Shown: positions 44,161 to 56,899 of the stretch, piece by piece
Position numbering within the stretch: position 1 is the first letter of the stretch
Layout: every line of letters begins with the position of its first letter
DNA from: Megamerina dolium
Lineage: Eukaryota > Arthropoda > Insecta > Diptera > Megamerinidae
Length of the DNA: 64,000 bases
Assembly (NCBI GenBank): GCA_963854835.1
Contig: OY978525.1
Coordinates: 108,136,917 to 108,200,916 of the forward strand
Direction of reading: 5' to 3'
Translations under genes and position numbers: made by a program
The notes under the pieces: model-generated
What the model was told of the DNA's origin: nothing
What the model saw: only the letters and a program-made list of their open reading frames with translations
Databases searched by the model: none

Positions 44161-45776
44161 AGTTAAGCAATCACAAAACTGCCTGAAAAGTTTATTTCGT
44201 ACGAAATCCTATCTTTCTAACGTCATCTAGTTTAACCAGATTGCACTTATGCGACGTGAGATACAGATTACTAAAGCAATCTATTGGAAAAATTGGAATG
44301 GATTTCTTTTTACTACATCTTATATTATCCCATGAAGTTTTATTAAAGAAGTTCATAAGCCACTTTTTCATGGTGAATTTTTGTTCAGCTGCAGTTAGTT
44401 GCATACAATCTATGATCTATTCAGCTATGTATTTTTTCTACTACCTAAGTGAGATTATTTTGCATTATCATAGGCATTTATGATATATCAGTAACTGTTA
44501 TGCAGATTTCAATTGCTATGCATCGTCTCTGTATTTCTCATTGCCTCTTCAGTATCAGATATTAAATATCATGAAAAATACAGTCAAAGGACTAGAGATG
44601 ACTTCTTTGAGATACTTACTCTCTTGCTTGTTGTCATAAACTCTACGAAGGATAATGCACAATCACCTACATCAGAATAGGGTTTTGGTATTTTTTGTAA
44701 AAAAAATTCTATGTCACCTAAAAATTACTTATATATCGAATGTGTTGAAACACATTTCGATAACAAATATGCCTTTTCATAGAAGAACGCTTAGATGCTC
44801 CTTCCCAGTAATGATCATATGAAGCTTAACACTTATAACATATACCGGTGTGATGTGAATAATTAAATCAAATGTCAACTTTAATCAAGCACTTGGTAAA
44901 TATATGTTTTTACTTACTTGTACGTATTATAGATCACATCGAATATACTTTCCCTTCAACGACTTCCTCTGCTGGTGCTGCTGCTACTGCTGAAGAAGAC
45001 CATTACGATACAATTTCGAATAGAATAATATTTAATTTTAGCATTAACATGCATTTTACCTTAACCATCATATAATGGTGGTTGATTATTTGGTTGGAAT
45101 TTGTTGCTGCTTCTGCTGCTGCTCAGCTCCATGCTGATAACTATGTAAGTTGTAATATACTATTACCACTTTATTGGGCAACATATGAATATATGTATGT
45201 TCAAGTATATGCGTACATAAATCATGATTAGCTTTCAACGTTTTGCCTTTTTTTCTTTTTTTTTTTTTTTGGTTTCTGTCCTGAGTCTAAGTTTGAGTCT
45301 GATTATGTATCTATTTGCCTTGAAGTCCATAAATATATTGTATATGTTTTGTAAATCTTTGAGAAACTAAAAGATAAATGCTCATTTCTATTCACACACT
45401 ATACATCTTTAAATGGCATCATATTTACATTAAATCATATACACACACACACACACACACATACATAGATATGTTGATTAGTTTCTATTTTCATAAAATA
45501 GCAAATTTGTTTAGCTTTAGCTTTAATTTTGAATGATATCCTCTCGTAATTAGTTACACGCTTTTACCTACATACATACAATATATGTATACAAGTGTGA
45601 GTACATCCGTATGTATGGTGGATGTGCACATTGTACCAACCATTATCATTTACCATATTGTGGGGAGATTGTGTAACGTACATGGATACTTCTTATATGT
45701 ATGCTATCATTATCATCCTACCACCACCACCACCACCACCACCACTACTACCATCATCATCATCATCACCACCTTT

Positions 45777-45809
<33 letters not shown>

Positions 45810-46114
45810 TTGCTGACTAACTGATAAATTTGTATTTATTATGGTAATACATCAAGTTGTATCTTCAGCTTTTATTTCTTTTACAAATTTGCCTTCTCCG
45901 TATAATTTTACTCATTTTTATTTAGTTAGTCGATTTTTTTCTTTATTATATACAGCTGTTTGGAGTGTATGTTTGTATGAGTATTTATGTAAATAAAATG
46001 ATGTGTTGGCAAAATATATTTATTTATATAGCTATCGGATACATCAGAATGTACGAAATTAAAATGAATTTACTTTTGACTTAAGTATGTCATACAGATT
46101 CTATATGCGAGGAG
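44161..46114. other. gene-free stretch with trinucleotide arrays
   Basis: (AC)n at 45441-45460 and a compound array of CCA, CAT and TAC triplets at about 45716-45810. The open frames across the array only translate the repeat. CTGCTG-type patches lie near 44970-44990 and 45103-45125. Confidence 0.6.
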
Positions 46115-46350
46115 TATACTCTGAGGGACCTCGGTAGGAAGACCTTACAGAAAATCTTGCAAGACAATTTGAATTGACATTGCAAATTGAATAACCTATA
46201 ATCATGAATTGTGAAAACTGTCCTTCTATATTGACCTGGTGAAACGCATTAAAATACCGCAATACTCCAGAATTTTTCAAATGCTATTTAACGAATAAAA
46301 GTACGGAGCCCGGTAGAGTAGGAGAACATTACAGGAAGAATTTGACCTTT
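46115..46350 (+). pseudogene. weak LINE C-terminal relics (RTE-like)
   Basis: The + strand suggests SVGRPYRKS (about 46130), then LVKRIKIPQYSRIFQMLF (about 46240-46290) and YGAR..RRTLQEEFDL. These resemble the VKRIKI.RL.WLGHV and RRGRP...W..... pieces of RTE-type C-termini, seen more clearly at 16724-17188. Frames change and similarity is low, so this is tentative. Confidence 0.35.
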
Positions 46351-47833
46351 TAAATAAAAAAGAACTCTAGTAGCAACCGATATACAATACGAAATAAACG
46401 ACTTCACAAAGGTGAGTCTAATATGTTTAATGCATAGTCTCATGTTGAATAAACAATGTATATAAACCTATTAAGATGTTGAGATACAAAACTCAAAATT
46501 CATGACTTTCTCAATTCGTGTAACGATTTTTTAAAAGCCTTAATTAAATTAAAAATTTTAAATTTCATAAATTAGATAATGCACCGAAATACTCAAATGA
46601 TTGATGGCCATTCACGTGCTATGACACAATTTTATTGTGAATCATGCACACGTGACATCATGTGACATGTGATTGACTGATTTGATGACATGTTGACATC
46701 GAAAAGATATTTCTTAGGGGAAAAAAACTGAAAGAGCGAAAAATTATTGCAATAAAAATATTTATAATAAAATTTTCTTCATAACTGAAGAATTTTTATG
46801 GCCGATTTGAGTACAATGGCAAATTTTGCATTAAAAAACCTAAAATAAATCATATTATATTAAATATATGTACTCATAATATTTATCATCTTTGCGATAG
46901 GGACCAATTATTACAATAAATTTTGATTACATTAATTTATTTTTCATTTCTAATACGCCGTTTTTAAATGTGATTAATACTTTTGAAAGAAACATAATCG
47001 CAATTCGTGCGTGAAATTTTCCCAGAACTTTAGTTAGAAATAAATTTTCAACAATTTCTAATATGCAATAATACTATGGACCCATGACCCATTGGTCACT
47101 ATGGTCACTATTGGACCCATGAGTGCTCTATAGAGCCCCCTTATGGCCCTCTAGATTCAAAGCTCTGCTTTTATATATGCCATTCATGCAAGCAAAAAAG
47201 GATGCAATAGTCGTTTTCCGTACTATAACTTCTGAATAAGTCCCCCGTGATCAGTTTCTTGTCAAATCTTAAGTATTTTTAAAAGTTTTTAGGAAATTAC
47301 CTCCTAATTTAAGCAACATATATTCTGAAATTCTATGCTTCTTACGTATGAGAATAAGTTCAGTTTTGGTAGGGTTGAAATCTAGACCAGAGCTCTATGG
47401 CTATTTGAACAAACTTGATATTTGGCATATTTGGTCACTTTCGCAGTCAAAGGCGTATATTCTCAAAAGCCTCATAATTTGATTATTCATTTGGTTTCAC
47501 AAAAGCAACACTCTAATGTGAACAAACACAATACAATACAAAATACACTGTAAAGGACTTCCTTATAATTATTTTAGAGCACATCGAAGTTGTGCACTTG
47601 CCACGTTCTCTTGGTGCGACTTTTCTATTAAACTAGGTGCTTTGAGTAGTCGGAAGACTTTCCACTAGATGGCGCTGCAAACACATGATAAAGCTCTTTT
47701 CAAGAAAGCTCAGAAACGCTGCCTATCAAATCTCAAGATATTGTATTCATTTTATTTGAAAATTACAGCTGATCGAGTGCAATTACTTTTACTTTTGACG
47801 TTGTTTTTAATGGGAAAAGGTACCGTGCGAACT
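46351..47833. other. gene-free stretch
   Basis: Near 46612-46690 are several CACGTGACATCA/TGACATGT words in both orientations, a possible small fold-back. No gene seen. Confidence 0.5.
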
Positions 47834-47848
47834 CAAGAATGACTTGAG

Positions 47849-48244
47849 TAGGTTATACGGCTGCCCTCTCTCTGAGAGGACACACTTAGTCCAGAAATTC
47901 CCATTGTGATACGACCGAGCTTCTTTTTCAATACTATTGTGCGTGTTAAATTTGGGCAGCATTAGAAGGGACCTACTTATATTAGCCCGTTCCGAACGGC
48001 AAAACCTTTGTGACATCACTTTAACATAGTTTTGTGACAGAACTCTTTTAAGAAGCATTTTTGGCAAATCGTTACTGCCGGAAAAATGACCAATTCTTCC
48101 ACGGTACGTAGGTGGGTACCGTTCGAAAGAAAAATCTTTTCGATATTATTGTATTTTGATATTTGGTTATGCTTCAGCCGGGGATTGAATCCACGACCTA
48201 CAGATCTGAAGGTCAACGCACTAACCACTGAGCTACGGCACCCA
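47849..48244 (-). mobile_element. complete tRNA-derived SINE (type B tail) with target duplication
   Basis: CAAGAATGACTTGAG at 47834-47848 is repeated as CAAGAATGACTTAAG at 48245-48259 (14 of 15 identical), bracketing a 396-bp SINE. Read on the minus strand: the head (48244-48170) with GTAGCTCAGTGGTTAG and GTGGATTCAATCCCC boxes, the body with GGTACCCACC, AGTAACGATTTGCC, AAAGAGTTCTGTCACAAAAC-like sequence and GGAACGGGCTAATATAAG, then the tail CCCATTGT-complement, GTGTGTCCTCTCAGAGAGAG, GGCAGCCGTATAACC. It is the clearest complete copy in the window. Confidence 0.88.
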
Positions 48245-48259
48245 CAAGAATGACTTAAG

Positions 48260-49200
48260 AAGTGTGACAAAAACCCGCCTCGTCGAAAGCAACAATTTAT
48301 CGGTGCTTTGCTGAGTTTAAATGTAATAAGTTTAAATGTAATAAGCACCGAAGGTGATGCTCACATGATGGACATCCAATTGAGATGACAACTCCAGAAA
48401 TCATTCAAAAAATCGATGGTATGGTATTAAATATCCGCCGATTGAAGTTAAGTGAGACTACCAAGGCCATGAATATTTCATTTGAACTTGTTAACAATAT
48501 TTTCCATGAGGAGTACTGCATTTTCTCACACCACTTCAAAAACAGCATCGTGCCATTGAGTAAGAGAACAATTTGGTCATCTTTAAGCTTCAACGGAATA
48601 TATTTTTGCATCAATTCATAATAATGGATGCAACATGGATAAATCAATACACTCTCGAGTCCAATAGGCAACAGAGTGGTCAGCTGAGTGGCGAGAATCG
48701 AGTGAGTCCCCTTTAAAGTTCGGAAAAACTAAACAGTATGCTGGTAATCTTATGGCTTGTATTTTTTTAATGAGATTTTAATGAATACATAATTTTCATG
48801 GATTACCTTGACAATAGAAAACCAATTACCGGCGATTACTATATGCCATTTCTGGGCCATTTAAATGATAAAATCAATGAAAAACGTCCTCATTAAGCGA
48901 AAAAAAAAATTTTAATTTTATCGCTACAATTCACGAACCTCTACACTTGCGAAAGTTCTATGGCGAAGTTGTATGAATTGGACTACGAATTGCTTCCCCA
49001 CCTGTGCCATAGCGACAATTGGCTGCTTTCAAACTTGAAAAAATGGCTCCAGAGATAGCGGTTTTGCTCAAATGATGAAGTCAAATATGCGAAACAAATG
49101 TATATTTTAAGAAATTGACGCTATCCTAAAGACATCGAATTATTGAAAGGCTAGAATAAGTGTATCGTCCTAAAAAGGGATGATCCCAATGTTGAAAAAT
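48260..49200 (+). pseudogene. mariner (DD34D) transposase relic
   Basis: The + strand gives TTPEIIQKIDGMVLNIRRLK and LSETTKAMNISFELVNNIF (48388-48510), the mariner linker and second helix-turn-helix. Further on come SSMAKLYELDYELLPHL (about 48950-49005) and LSNLKKWLQR with FCSNDEVKYAK (about 49030-49095), matching the region after the third catalytic block. The catalytic blocks themselves are unrecognisable. The C-terminal end (RYPKDIELL) is part of a 150-bp tandem duplication. A 15-base tandem duplication (TTTAAATGTAATAAG) lies at about 48314-48343. Confidence 0.65.
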
Positions 49201-49440
49201 CAAAGAGAATTTTTACATAAAAAATAACGGTATATTTATTGAAAATCTCAGGAATATCCAAAATTCAAACAATTTAAATTTTAGCGCTATTCTAAAGGCA
49301 TCGAATAAGTGTATCGCCTTAAAAAGTGATAGTCCCTATGTCGAAAAATAAAAGAGAATTTCGACAAAAAAAAAAATAATAAAAAAATAACGGTATATTT
49401 ATTGAAAATCTAGGGAATATCCAAAATTCAAACAATATAA
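49120..49440 (+). repeat. ~149-bp tandem duplication covering a mariner 3' end
   Basis: Two copies share CTATCCTAAAGACATCGAAT (or CTATTCTAAAGGCATCGAAT), AATAAGTGTATCG, AAAGAGAATTT, AATAACGGTATATTTATTGA and GGAATATCCAAAATTCAAAC. The word AATAAGTGTATCG starts at 49155 and 49304. The first copy follows the decaying mariner C-terminus directly. Confidence 0.75.
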
Positions 49441-52400
49441 ATTTTATTACAATTTTCTAAAGATTTTAATTGGAAATATTTCAATATTATTTTTTATAAC
49501 TTCAACTAGGACTCATATTCTCATAGACTTAGTATTTTATACTTACAAATCATATTAGTCTTCTCATCAGCTTCACAATATCTTGTCTAAATTCCATATC
49601 ATACGAAAAACCTGCAGTAAATTAGTAGCTACAATAATTGAACTCAACAAACTCATCAACAGTGTGTAGTGATATTCACCTGGCTGGCACATTACGTTTA
49701 CATTTGTAACGAATGAGTAATGCCCAAAATTTGAAGTTTGTAAAAGCTAACAAGTTTATTTGTCCCTTTTTTTTTGTTCTTTTTGTATGAAAGAGTTAAT
49801 ATTGAATTTCTTTAATTTTTTTTTTGTTCCTTCACATAATTTTTATTGGTTTTCACAATTAATGATTTTGAATGCAATGCCTTCATAGTAAAGCATCTTA
49901 TAAGCAATACACTAAACAAAAAAGAAGAAAAAGAAAGAAAAAAAAAGAAGGTAACAAAAGAGAAACAAATGAGTTATAGTATTTTTTTTCACCTTAGTTT
50001 CTACTATATGTGTTGTAGTTGAAATTTTCATTAATCAACCTGTTAAATTTGTTCAAATCACTGTCATCATTAAAACTGACTTTTATAAATACACAAATAC
50101 ACATACAAGTGGGGGTGTTGTTTGAGACAAAAAAAAAAACAAAACAGGCGGAAGCCTTCATTAATTTTAGTCCAAGTAACATCAGTTCGCAACCACAACA
50201 ACTAAACACGTTCAAGTTGAACTTGAACAACGAAGTCTCATGTATGTTATGAATTTGTATGCACATGTATGCGTATGCAATAGCCTTTGATAGATGCCTA
50301 ATGTCCTGGGTGCTATTATTTAATTTGATCTATCAAAGGTCAACAAAGTATAATAGTAGAACTTCACAAAAGATCTAAAAAAAAATATATATATATTGTA
50401 CTTTGTAGACTATTTTATCTTTTTCGATGCCTGCCAGTCATTACTTTGTTTGGTGACCTTTCTTTTATTTTTATTTTTATCTTTTGTTTTACTTCACTAA
50501 TTACATTTCGGTCAATTAGTCATTCTGAAAACTATGCAATGAGTCCATATGCCGATAACAAGAATTCATTTCATTTATTCCTTTATTCATTCATTCATGC
50601 AAGAATCTGCTAATGAGCCACATATATGTCGCATTTTATTGCAGAAAATTTAAGCTAAAATTAGGCTAAATTTTCCCAAAGACTGTCTGTTGTGTTTGAG
50701 TGTGTAAGCTTTTGCAATTCTTTATACTTTATTGATTTTCATTTTAGATACCAATGATTACTCTTCAACTTAACAATTTGTATAATTTATCATAACAACT
50801 TTCAAATAAAAATGATAATTGCTAAAATATTTGCATTGACTCTCTTTCACAATTGTTGACTGACTGACAAAGTTTGTAAATTTTTTCACAAATGACTCAG
50901 GTAAATCGTGACGGCAATGAAAATATACTCAAATCGTTTTAAGTGTTACTAAAAGAACAACAACAACAACAACATCACTCTCAAAAATGTTGCTGACATG
51001 ACATGTGACAATTTAGGTTGGACTCAAATTATCATTATGAGTTTGTTGCCAGAAATTGATGAGAATCTATTGGAAGCATAACTTTGAATAACCAATTTTC
51101 TAACTCTCTAACTCATACTTTGGCCATATTGCCTTTTTTTAGCTCACCTTTGGGCAATTTTACAAATTCAGAATATTCAACTTTTGCTTTCTTTGCATGG
51201 ATGATTACTATAACTGTAATATTTTAATGAAGAATGAATGAATATGCATAAATTGATGAATGGTTTCGGATACTACTACTCAATGACATTGGAATATATG
51301 AAATAAGGGATATTTGTAATTCTATATATATTGATACTCACCACTCACACATACTACAAGAATGTATGAGTTGGATGGTGTTCAAGGGCAATGCAGACAT
51401 ATTTTAATGAAGCTATCTTTTAAGCATACAGTTTTGTAAAATAATATATTACATAGACTTTCCATCATGAACTTTAGACATTTTTCATGCTGAGTTGTAT
51501 GCAATATATGTATGTCATTTCGAAAAATGAATTATTAAGAATGATACTCATAAATATCGATATGATGTGAAATAGGAAAGTTTACGAATATTAATAATTA
51601 TTTGCCTTTCTCTTTGTAGTAATTTTTCAAAATAAATTTCATTAATTAAAAAATTATATTTGTGTCCTTCTAAGGTGGATTTCCACACTCTAGTATTACA
51701 TTCTCATTTGCCCATTTTAGGTATGCTACAGATATTTTTCAAAAGCCACCCTTTATGTTGTATGAAATGCTTCAATAAATATCATATTTATCTAAAGCAT
51801 ATAAATTATAAACCCTTGCAAAACAATTAGCAAATAAATAAAGAGTGTTATTTTACATCTTCATCGTCTTCTTCTTATCAACAAGTACTTATCAACACAT
51901 ATATTCTTCAACACCATACAAGTACAAGTCAGTCAGTTAGGCAGAGTCCGTGTCATTTGAGTGTGCACATTATAAGTATGTACTTAACATACTCAATTGC
52001 TACGTACGTAAGGGTTTATGTTTGTATCACCCTTCTTATGTTTGGCTCTGTGACTGGGTACATGAATATCATAGATGATGATATAATCTAAAGTTATACA
52101 ATCGATGCAAAAAGCAAAAAAAGGCTAATGAGTTAACAAAACGTAGGAATCCATCATATTTTTATATTTTTTTTTTTTTTGTTTGTTACAAATATGCAAA
52201 TCAATATTAGTAAAATGTCGTATTAAAGTTGACTGTTTGAATTTTCTAGAATGTTAATTTTTATATAGAATATTAATACATACTTTTAGGAGTAACTAAA
52301 TATCTTTTTTGTAGTCATCACTGTGACGACAGAGAAAGAAGAAGCAATCAAATGAATTTTCACTGAACGTAAAATGTAGCATCATAGGAAATTTGTATTA

Positions 52401-52499
52401 CATAATTCCTAAGTGCTTTATATATGAAGCGTACTAAAGGGATATGACTTGCCAACGTAAGGATGAGCAAAAATGTAATAAAATCAAACAATGCTTGAT
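49441..52499. other. gene-free AT-rich stretch
   Basis: A long stretch without a credible frame. Overlapping opposite-strand frames at 49994-50266 look fortuitous. Short features: AAGAAAAAGAAAGAAA at about 49925, (CAA)n at about 50960-50976, TCATTCATTCAT near 50587. Confidence 0.5.
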
Positions 52500-53058
52500 C
52501 GAGTAAGTCATGACCCGACATAGTAGTTGAAACGATCTTGCTAAAATTTTTGGAATCGGCCAGTTCGAATAGCTTGCTATCCGAACGAGTGCTCTTATAT
52601 TCGGGCAGGCAGTAATTCGCTCGACGATTATAAGTAGTTCTTGCTTTAAGCGAGGCTGTCTCTTTTCAAACGCTCGCTTATGGTAGCAGTCTGCGAGCTA
52701 TCAGCTTTACCCGGGGTCATTTTGACCAACCGCATATACCAGGAGTAACCATCCGCTACCCCGTTGGTTGTTCCTATATATTGCTATAAAAGTCTCCCTC
52801 TTCTGGGTGTGAGACCAGGGCTGCTGGATACAGGAGACCTCTGTATCAGGCTACCCTACACAACTATCAGTCGCTTGGAGAGGCGGATCTGCCAGACGGC
52901 GGGTTGCACTGGTCAATCCTAAAAATCCTCATTGTATAAGTAAGGTTAGGTATTCCAGTTAGGAGTAGAAATAAGATAGGAAAATAAAGAAAGAAAACAA
53001 TACAACAAAGTAGTAGTCCCATTAATACCGAGTCGAACACTCGTCTAGTCGTCGGTGA
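52500..53058 (+). repeat. possible solo LTR of a retrotransposon
   Basis: A GC-richer block without reading frames stands out from AT-rich flanks. It has a TATA-like TATAAAAG at 52785-52792 and an AATAAA at 52983-52988 about 195 bases on, the promoter-to-poly(A) layout of an LTR. CTTGAT occurs at 52494-52499 and 53059-53064 and could be the target duplication. The ends do not show a clear TG...CA pair, and no second LTR or coding part is present. Other GC-rich non-coding DNA remains possible. Confidence 0.35.
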
Positions 53059-53260
53059 CTTGATTAATGATTAATAATGAAAAACCTTGACTAAAGTTTA
53101 TCTATATTTATTTTTCAATAATATCTCCTAAAACTTCAAATATATGTGCATAGTTCAATGGTGCAATCTTTTTTTGAAGACATATCCCTTCCAAAGAGGA
53201 GTTTTTCAAGTATAAAAACATAATACTTGCTGTGAGTCAAATCTGATGAGTACGGTGGTT

Positions 53261-54395
53261 CGGTTAGGTTTTGTTATACTGGCTGACCGAAACCACGCAG
53301 AGACCAGAGTTCCATAGCGATACCAGATCAGAATCGATAGTAAGCATCACTCAGGATGCGCATGTCATTTGCAAATCTTGGAAGGGACTCAAGTCCAATC
53401 TCAGGAATATTGAACAATACCTCAAACTGCCGCCAGATTTTTCAAGAGAGTTCTCGAGAGAGCCTAACAAAAACACAGCAGATGCTTCAGGGTTTCTTTT
53501 GTACCCGACTCATTACATTTCCTGCAGGCATCGCATGTTGATTAAGTTTAATCTATACGCGTGCATTGTGCCATTAGGCAGTGAACTGTTAGTACTCCAT
53601 CTAATGTTGTGCAGTTCTTTCTATCGAATGATGTAACCGATTCACTGTACTCATCATCGAATGCGTACCTACAGATGTATCTAGCGAATCTACAAGTAAT
53701 CAGATTGCGCCACCTATCCCTCGCTATTCTTCTCATTTCATCATCCAGTACCACGCTTTTTTGATCCGCTGTAAGTCTCACACCAATTTTAACAATGTCA
53801 CGAACCATCTCAATTCCCTTTATGCCCATGTGGCCAGGAACCCAATAACCATACAGGCTACGATTGCAAGCCAGCCTGTTTAAAGCTCCCTTGCATTTTT
53901 GGATGATGAATAGCATGATTTAATTGCTTTAAAAGTTGCTTGGCTGTCCACAAAGAAATTGACTGCGCAGTTATTAGTAGCGTCGCCGCCAAGCAAACTC
54001 CGCCGCTTTCTTGACGGCAAAAACCTCCGCCTGGAATACGCTGCAGTAGTCAGGAAGCTTAAATGACACTCTTATGCAAAGTTCTGCACAGTAGACACAG
54101 TCAGCATCAACTTCCTTCTCCATTTTGAAACCCTCAGTATAGAAGTTGAAAATGTTGCGTTTCACTACCATGTCTCTTCGCCAACCACCCTCTTCATTAA
54201 CACTTTTAAATCTTTTCCCAAAGCTTCCCGTTAGAATCATGTAGTCTGAGCTAACCGATGCATTCCAATTAATGGAGCTGTGTGCGAAGGGTCTTCGAGT
54301 GAGTTGTCCAGTGACACGCCGCTTTTCAGTTGAGTGTGCTGCCCGATTCCTTGCGTAAAGGTCAATCGGGGGCAGATTAAGAATGGCCTCAAGAA
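53261..54395 (-). mobile_element. 5'-truncated RNase H LINE with 10-bp target duplication
   Basis: TACGGTGGTT at 53251-53260 recurs at 54396-54405, bounding an 1135-bp insert. On the minus strand it holds the LINE 3' part and ends, at 53261, in a tail that reads CGGTTAGGTTTTGTTATACT on the + strand. The same tail type is seen at 56349 and, in altered form, at the type B SINE ends. Confidence 0.85.
53275..54395 (-). pseudogene. LINE ORF2 C-terminus: RNase H and knuckle, broken
   Basis: From 54395 leftward: ILEAILNLPPIDLYARNRAA (54390-54330), the link after reverse transcriptase; FYTEGFKMEKEVDADCVYCA (about 54145-54090), an RNase H first block with the usual TDGS.. D changed to E; and SFKLPDYCSVFQAEVFAVKK (about 54060-54003) with the catalytic E in QAE. 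A frame change follows, then GYWVPGHMGIKGIEMVRDI (53850-53795), the last RNase H block with the final catalytic D (usually NE.AD) blurred, then RRIARDRWRNLITCRFARY. The knuckle (CRKC...) lies in a further frame near 53540-53480. Stops and frame changes make it non-functional. Confidence 0.82.
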
Positions 54396-54405
54396 TACGG
54401 TGGTT

Positions 54406-56348
54406 GTTCAAGCAATTTTATTTTACCCAACATGATCCAAACAAGGAAGGTAAATATGAAAATATTCTATATTCGGAACTTCTTGTCGTTAAATTTTCCC
54501 ATTTGGAATGTGTGGACATAAAGCATAAAGGGCCTATTTATGTTGTTGACCTATATATTAGCAGATAACGGTACAACGGTCTGTGTCTTGGCTTATTGCC
54601 TTGTATACTCTTCTTGGTAGTTTGTTCTACCATCCATGGGATCCATAGAAATTTCGCTAGTGCTGCTTCAATCTTTCCTTTTACATCACATTAGTTCACC
54701 ACTGAAACAGGAATCAATTTTTGTTACCGAACTTTAAATTTGAACTTTTAAACTTTTAATAAAAGCTTTGGTTTGTAATTAGAAAACATGAATCCTATAA
54801 ATATGCGATTTTAAAAAAAATTTTTTTTTTGTTTTTGTTAAATAACACTGATTTAGCCGCATTCGCTCTCAAAACCTCAAAACAATAATTGAAGCGTAAT
54901 AGCTTTGATGCTGTTGTATCAAAGTATTGGAGCAATTTGTAAACGTTTTGACTAACATCTATTAATTTTACATTTTTTTCTATTTCTGTCAAATTGATAT
55001 CATATGTACCTACTCATTACGGCAGTGCCTTTTTTTCTATTTTTTTTTTATTATTTTATTTCATTTTTTACATTGAGCTAATATACATCATATATGTATA
55101 TGTATGGATGATGCTTTAACTCGCTACATATATACACAAATTTATTCAACTATAAAAAGCTTGAAATGTTTTTTTTTTTTTTTTTTTTTTGGAAAGAACA
55201 AAAAATTATAAAAACAAAATCATGTTGTTTTTGCTTTAAGGCTCCTCTTTGCTTCATCAAAAACTGTTCAGTACCCAACACAACGCCCCCCTTCCCGCCC
55301 CCGTTGAGTCAATTACATATACGTCTTAGTCTCTTATATTGAGCGCGCTTGATTTGAGTTGATTTGACTTGCTGTTTATCGTCATCGTTAACAACGAACG
55401 TCCTTGTCGTCTTCGTCGTCGTCAACATTGCTGTTGTCTTTGGCGCGTTTGTTATCGTCGTTGTATTGGTGAAATTATGCTGTCGTGGGTTTTGTCAACA
55501 TTTTATGGAATGTTGTGATTTATTTGAATATTACGTACATATACCACCACACAAACGCATACATAAATGTATGTTTGTATACAAAAATATATAAATACAT
55601 TTTAAAAATTATGTATGCATTGTTGTTGTTGTGCTGTTATCGTTGACATTGTGTTATTATTGCTGTTTTTCGCTTGTAAATGTTGTTGTTGTTTTTTTTT
55701 TTTTTTGTTATCGTTGTTATTTTTATTATTATTACTACTACTACTACTACTACTGTACTGTGTTGTTATTACATTTATATATATATATATATATTATACA
55801 AATTTGTTATTACAGTTGTTTTGTGGATAATTTTTTTTGTTCGTTTTTCCTTTTTTTGTATTCTACTTTTTCTTCATCTTTTTTTTTTTTTTTGATTTTT
55901 TTTTTTTTTGATTATTGACGCGTGCTTTAATTTGAATGTGAAATTACTTTATAAAGCCAATTATATATCGGCTGCTGTACTTCAACTCCTCTACAAGTGT
56001 ACAAGAGGAGGAATGAAAGATATGCATATGTATTTATACAAAAACATATAAGCAATTCGATATATTTGATTGAAGTATTTCAATGGCACATACCTTATTG
56101 TATGTATGTATCGTACATATGTTGGTACAATTGATAAATTTCATTTTATATATGTATGTACGTAAGTTTATTCCATTTTTATTGAATTTCACTTTGTTAC
56201 TTTTTTTACTTAGGTTTTATATTGATTTAGGATTATAAAATTGATTTGTAATTTAATAAATTGCAATGAATTTTGAAGCATACTTTCCATATTGGCATTT
56301 TAGGAATTTTTATATTGTATATTTTACAGAAGCTTTAAAAAATTCAAT
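54406..56348. other. gene-free stretch, T-rich with simple repeats
   Basis: Long T runs at about 55169-55190 and 55692-55706, GTTGTTGTT arrays near 55620-55690, (ACT)n at about 55732-55754 and (AT)n at about 55777-55792. The frames at 55615-55918 translate only the repeats. A duplicated GTCGTC patch lies near 55380-55470. No gene seen. Confidence 0.55.
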
Positions 56349-56600
56349 ATAGGTTAGGTTAGGTTATACTGCCAGACCACCGCGAAGAGGTCACACATAG
56401 ACATTATAAGGGTAATTATTATGCCAAACCGTCTAGACCTAGTTGCGAGCTTTAAAGATCCTTAAATATTTTGATTTTCATTGCGAATTTTAAGAGTGCT
56501 CTTTTGCTTAAGGCCGCTTCTTCAGCTATATCCCGTCCTCCGGAGCTCCAAAGCAATTTAAGCGAGTTCTACAGAGTGCTGGACAGAGTCAATATAAAGT
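56349..56600 (-). mobile_element. LINE 3' end fragment (RNase H LINE family)
   Basis: The + strand reads GGTTAGGTTAGGTTATACTG then CCAGACCACCGCGAAGAGGT, CACACATAGAC and, later, GAGTTCTACAGAG. It parallels the 3' end of the LINE at 53261 (GTTATACTGGCTGACC, CACGCAGAGACC, GAGTTCTCGAGAG). No coding part remains. The GGTTA repeats look like telomere repeats at first sight but are the element tail. Confidence 0.65.
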
Positions 56601-56734
56601 AATAAGAGAAATATTTTTAATGATGCTTACAATTCACCAATACTTCTCCGAATGACTCATGATATTTGCATTTATATCAGTTTCTCATCAGTCACTAAGC
56701 GAGTAAGGGCATCGACAGTAAAAATGTGCAATGA

Positions 56735-56845
56735 AATTTTTTCAAGAGAACTATGTGGCAAAGATGAGACGAGAGTTAAGTGATGTCGCAAGAATTTTGA
56801 CGTTAGATATCGGCTAATATAAGAGGGGCCCTTCTAGGGTTGTTT
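56735..56845 (+). mobile_element. SINE body fragment
   Basis: It reads AAGAGAACTATGTGGCAAAG, TAAGTGATGTCGCAAGA and ATATCGGCTAATATAAGAGG, matching the SINE body. Both head and tail are missing. Its orientation is opposite to the neighbouring copy at 56900. Confidence 0.62.
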
Positions 56846-56899
56846 TAATTCCAAAACTAGAATGAGGCTGCAGTAGAGTTTCTAAGCCCATAGGTTAGG

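Noticed and set aside
45585..45824. Threonine/proline-rich frames
   Set aside because: They are translations of a compound CCA/CAT/TAC microsatellite.
55615..55918. Cysteine- and phenylalanine-rich frames
   Set aside because: They are translations of GTT, T and ACT repeats; no gene structure.
56349..56368. GGTTA repeats as an interstitial insect telomere repeat
   Set aside because: There are only about three copies and they belong to the LINE 3' tail, which is also seen at 53261.
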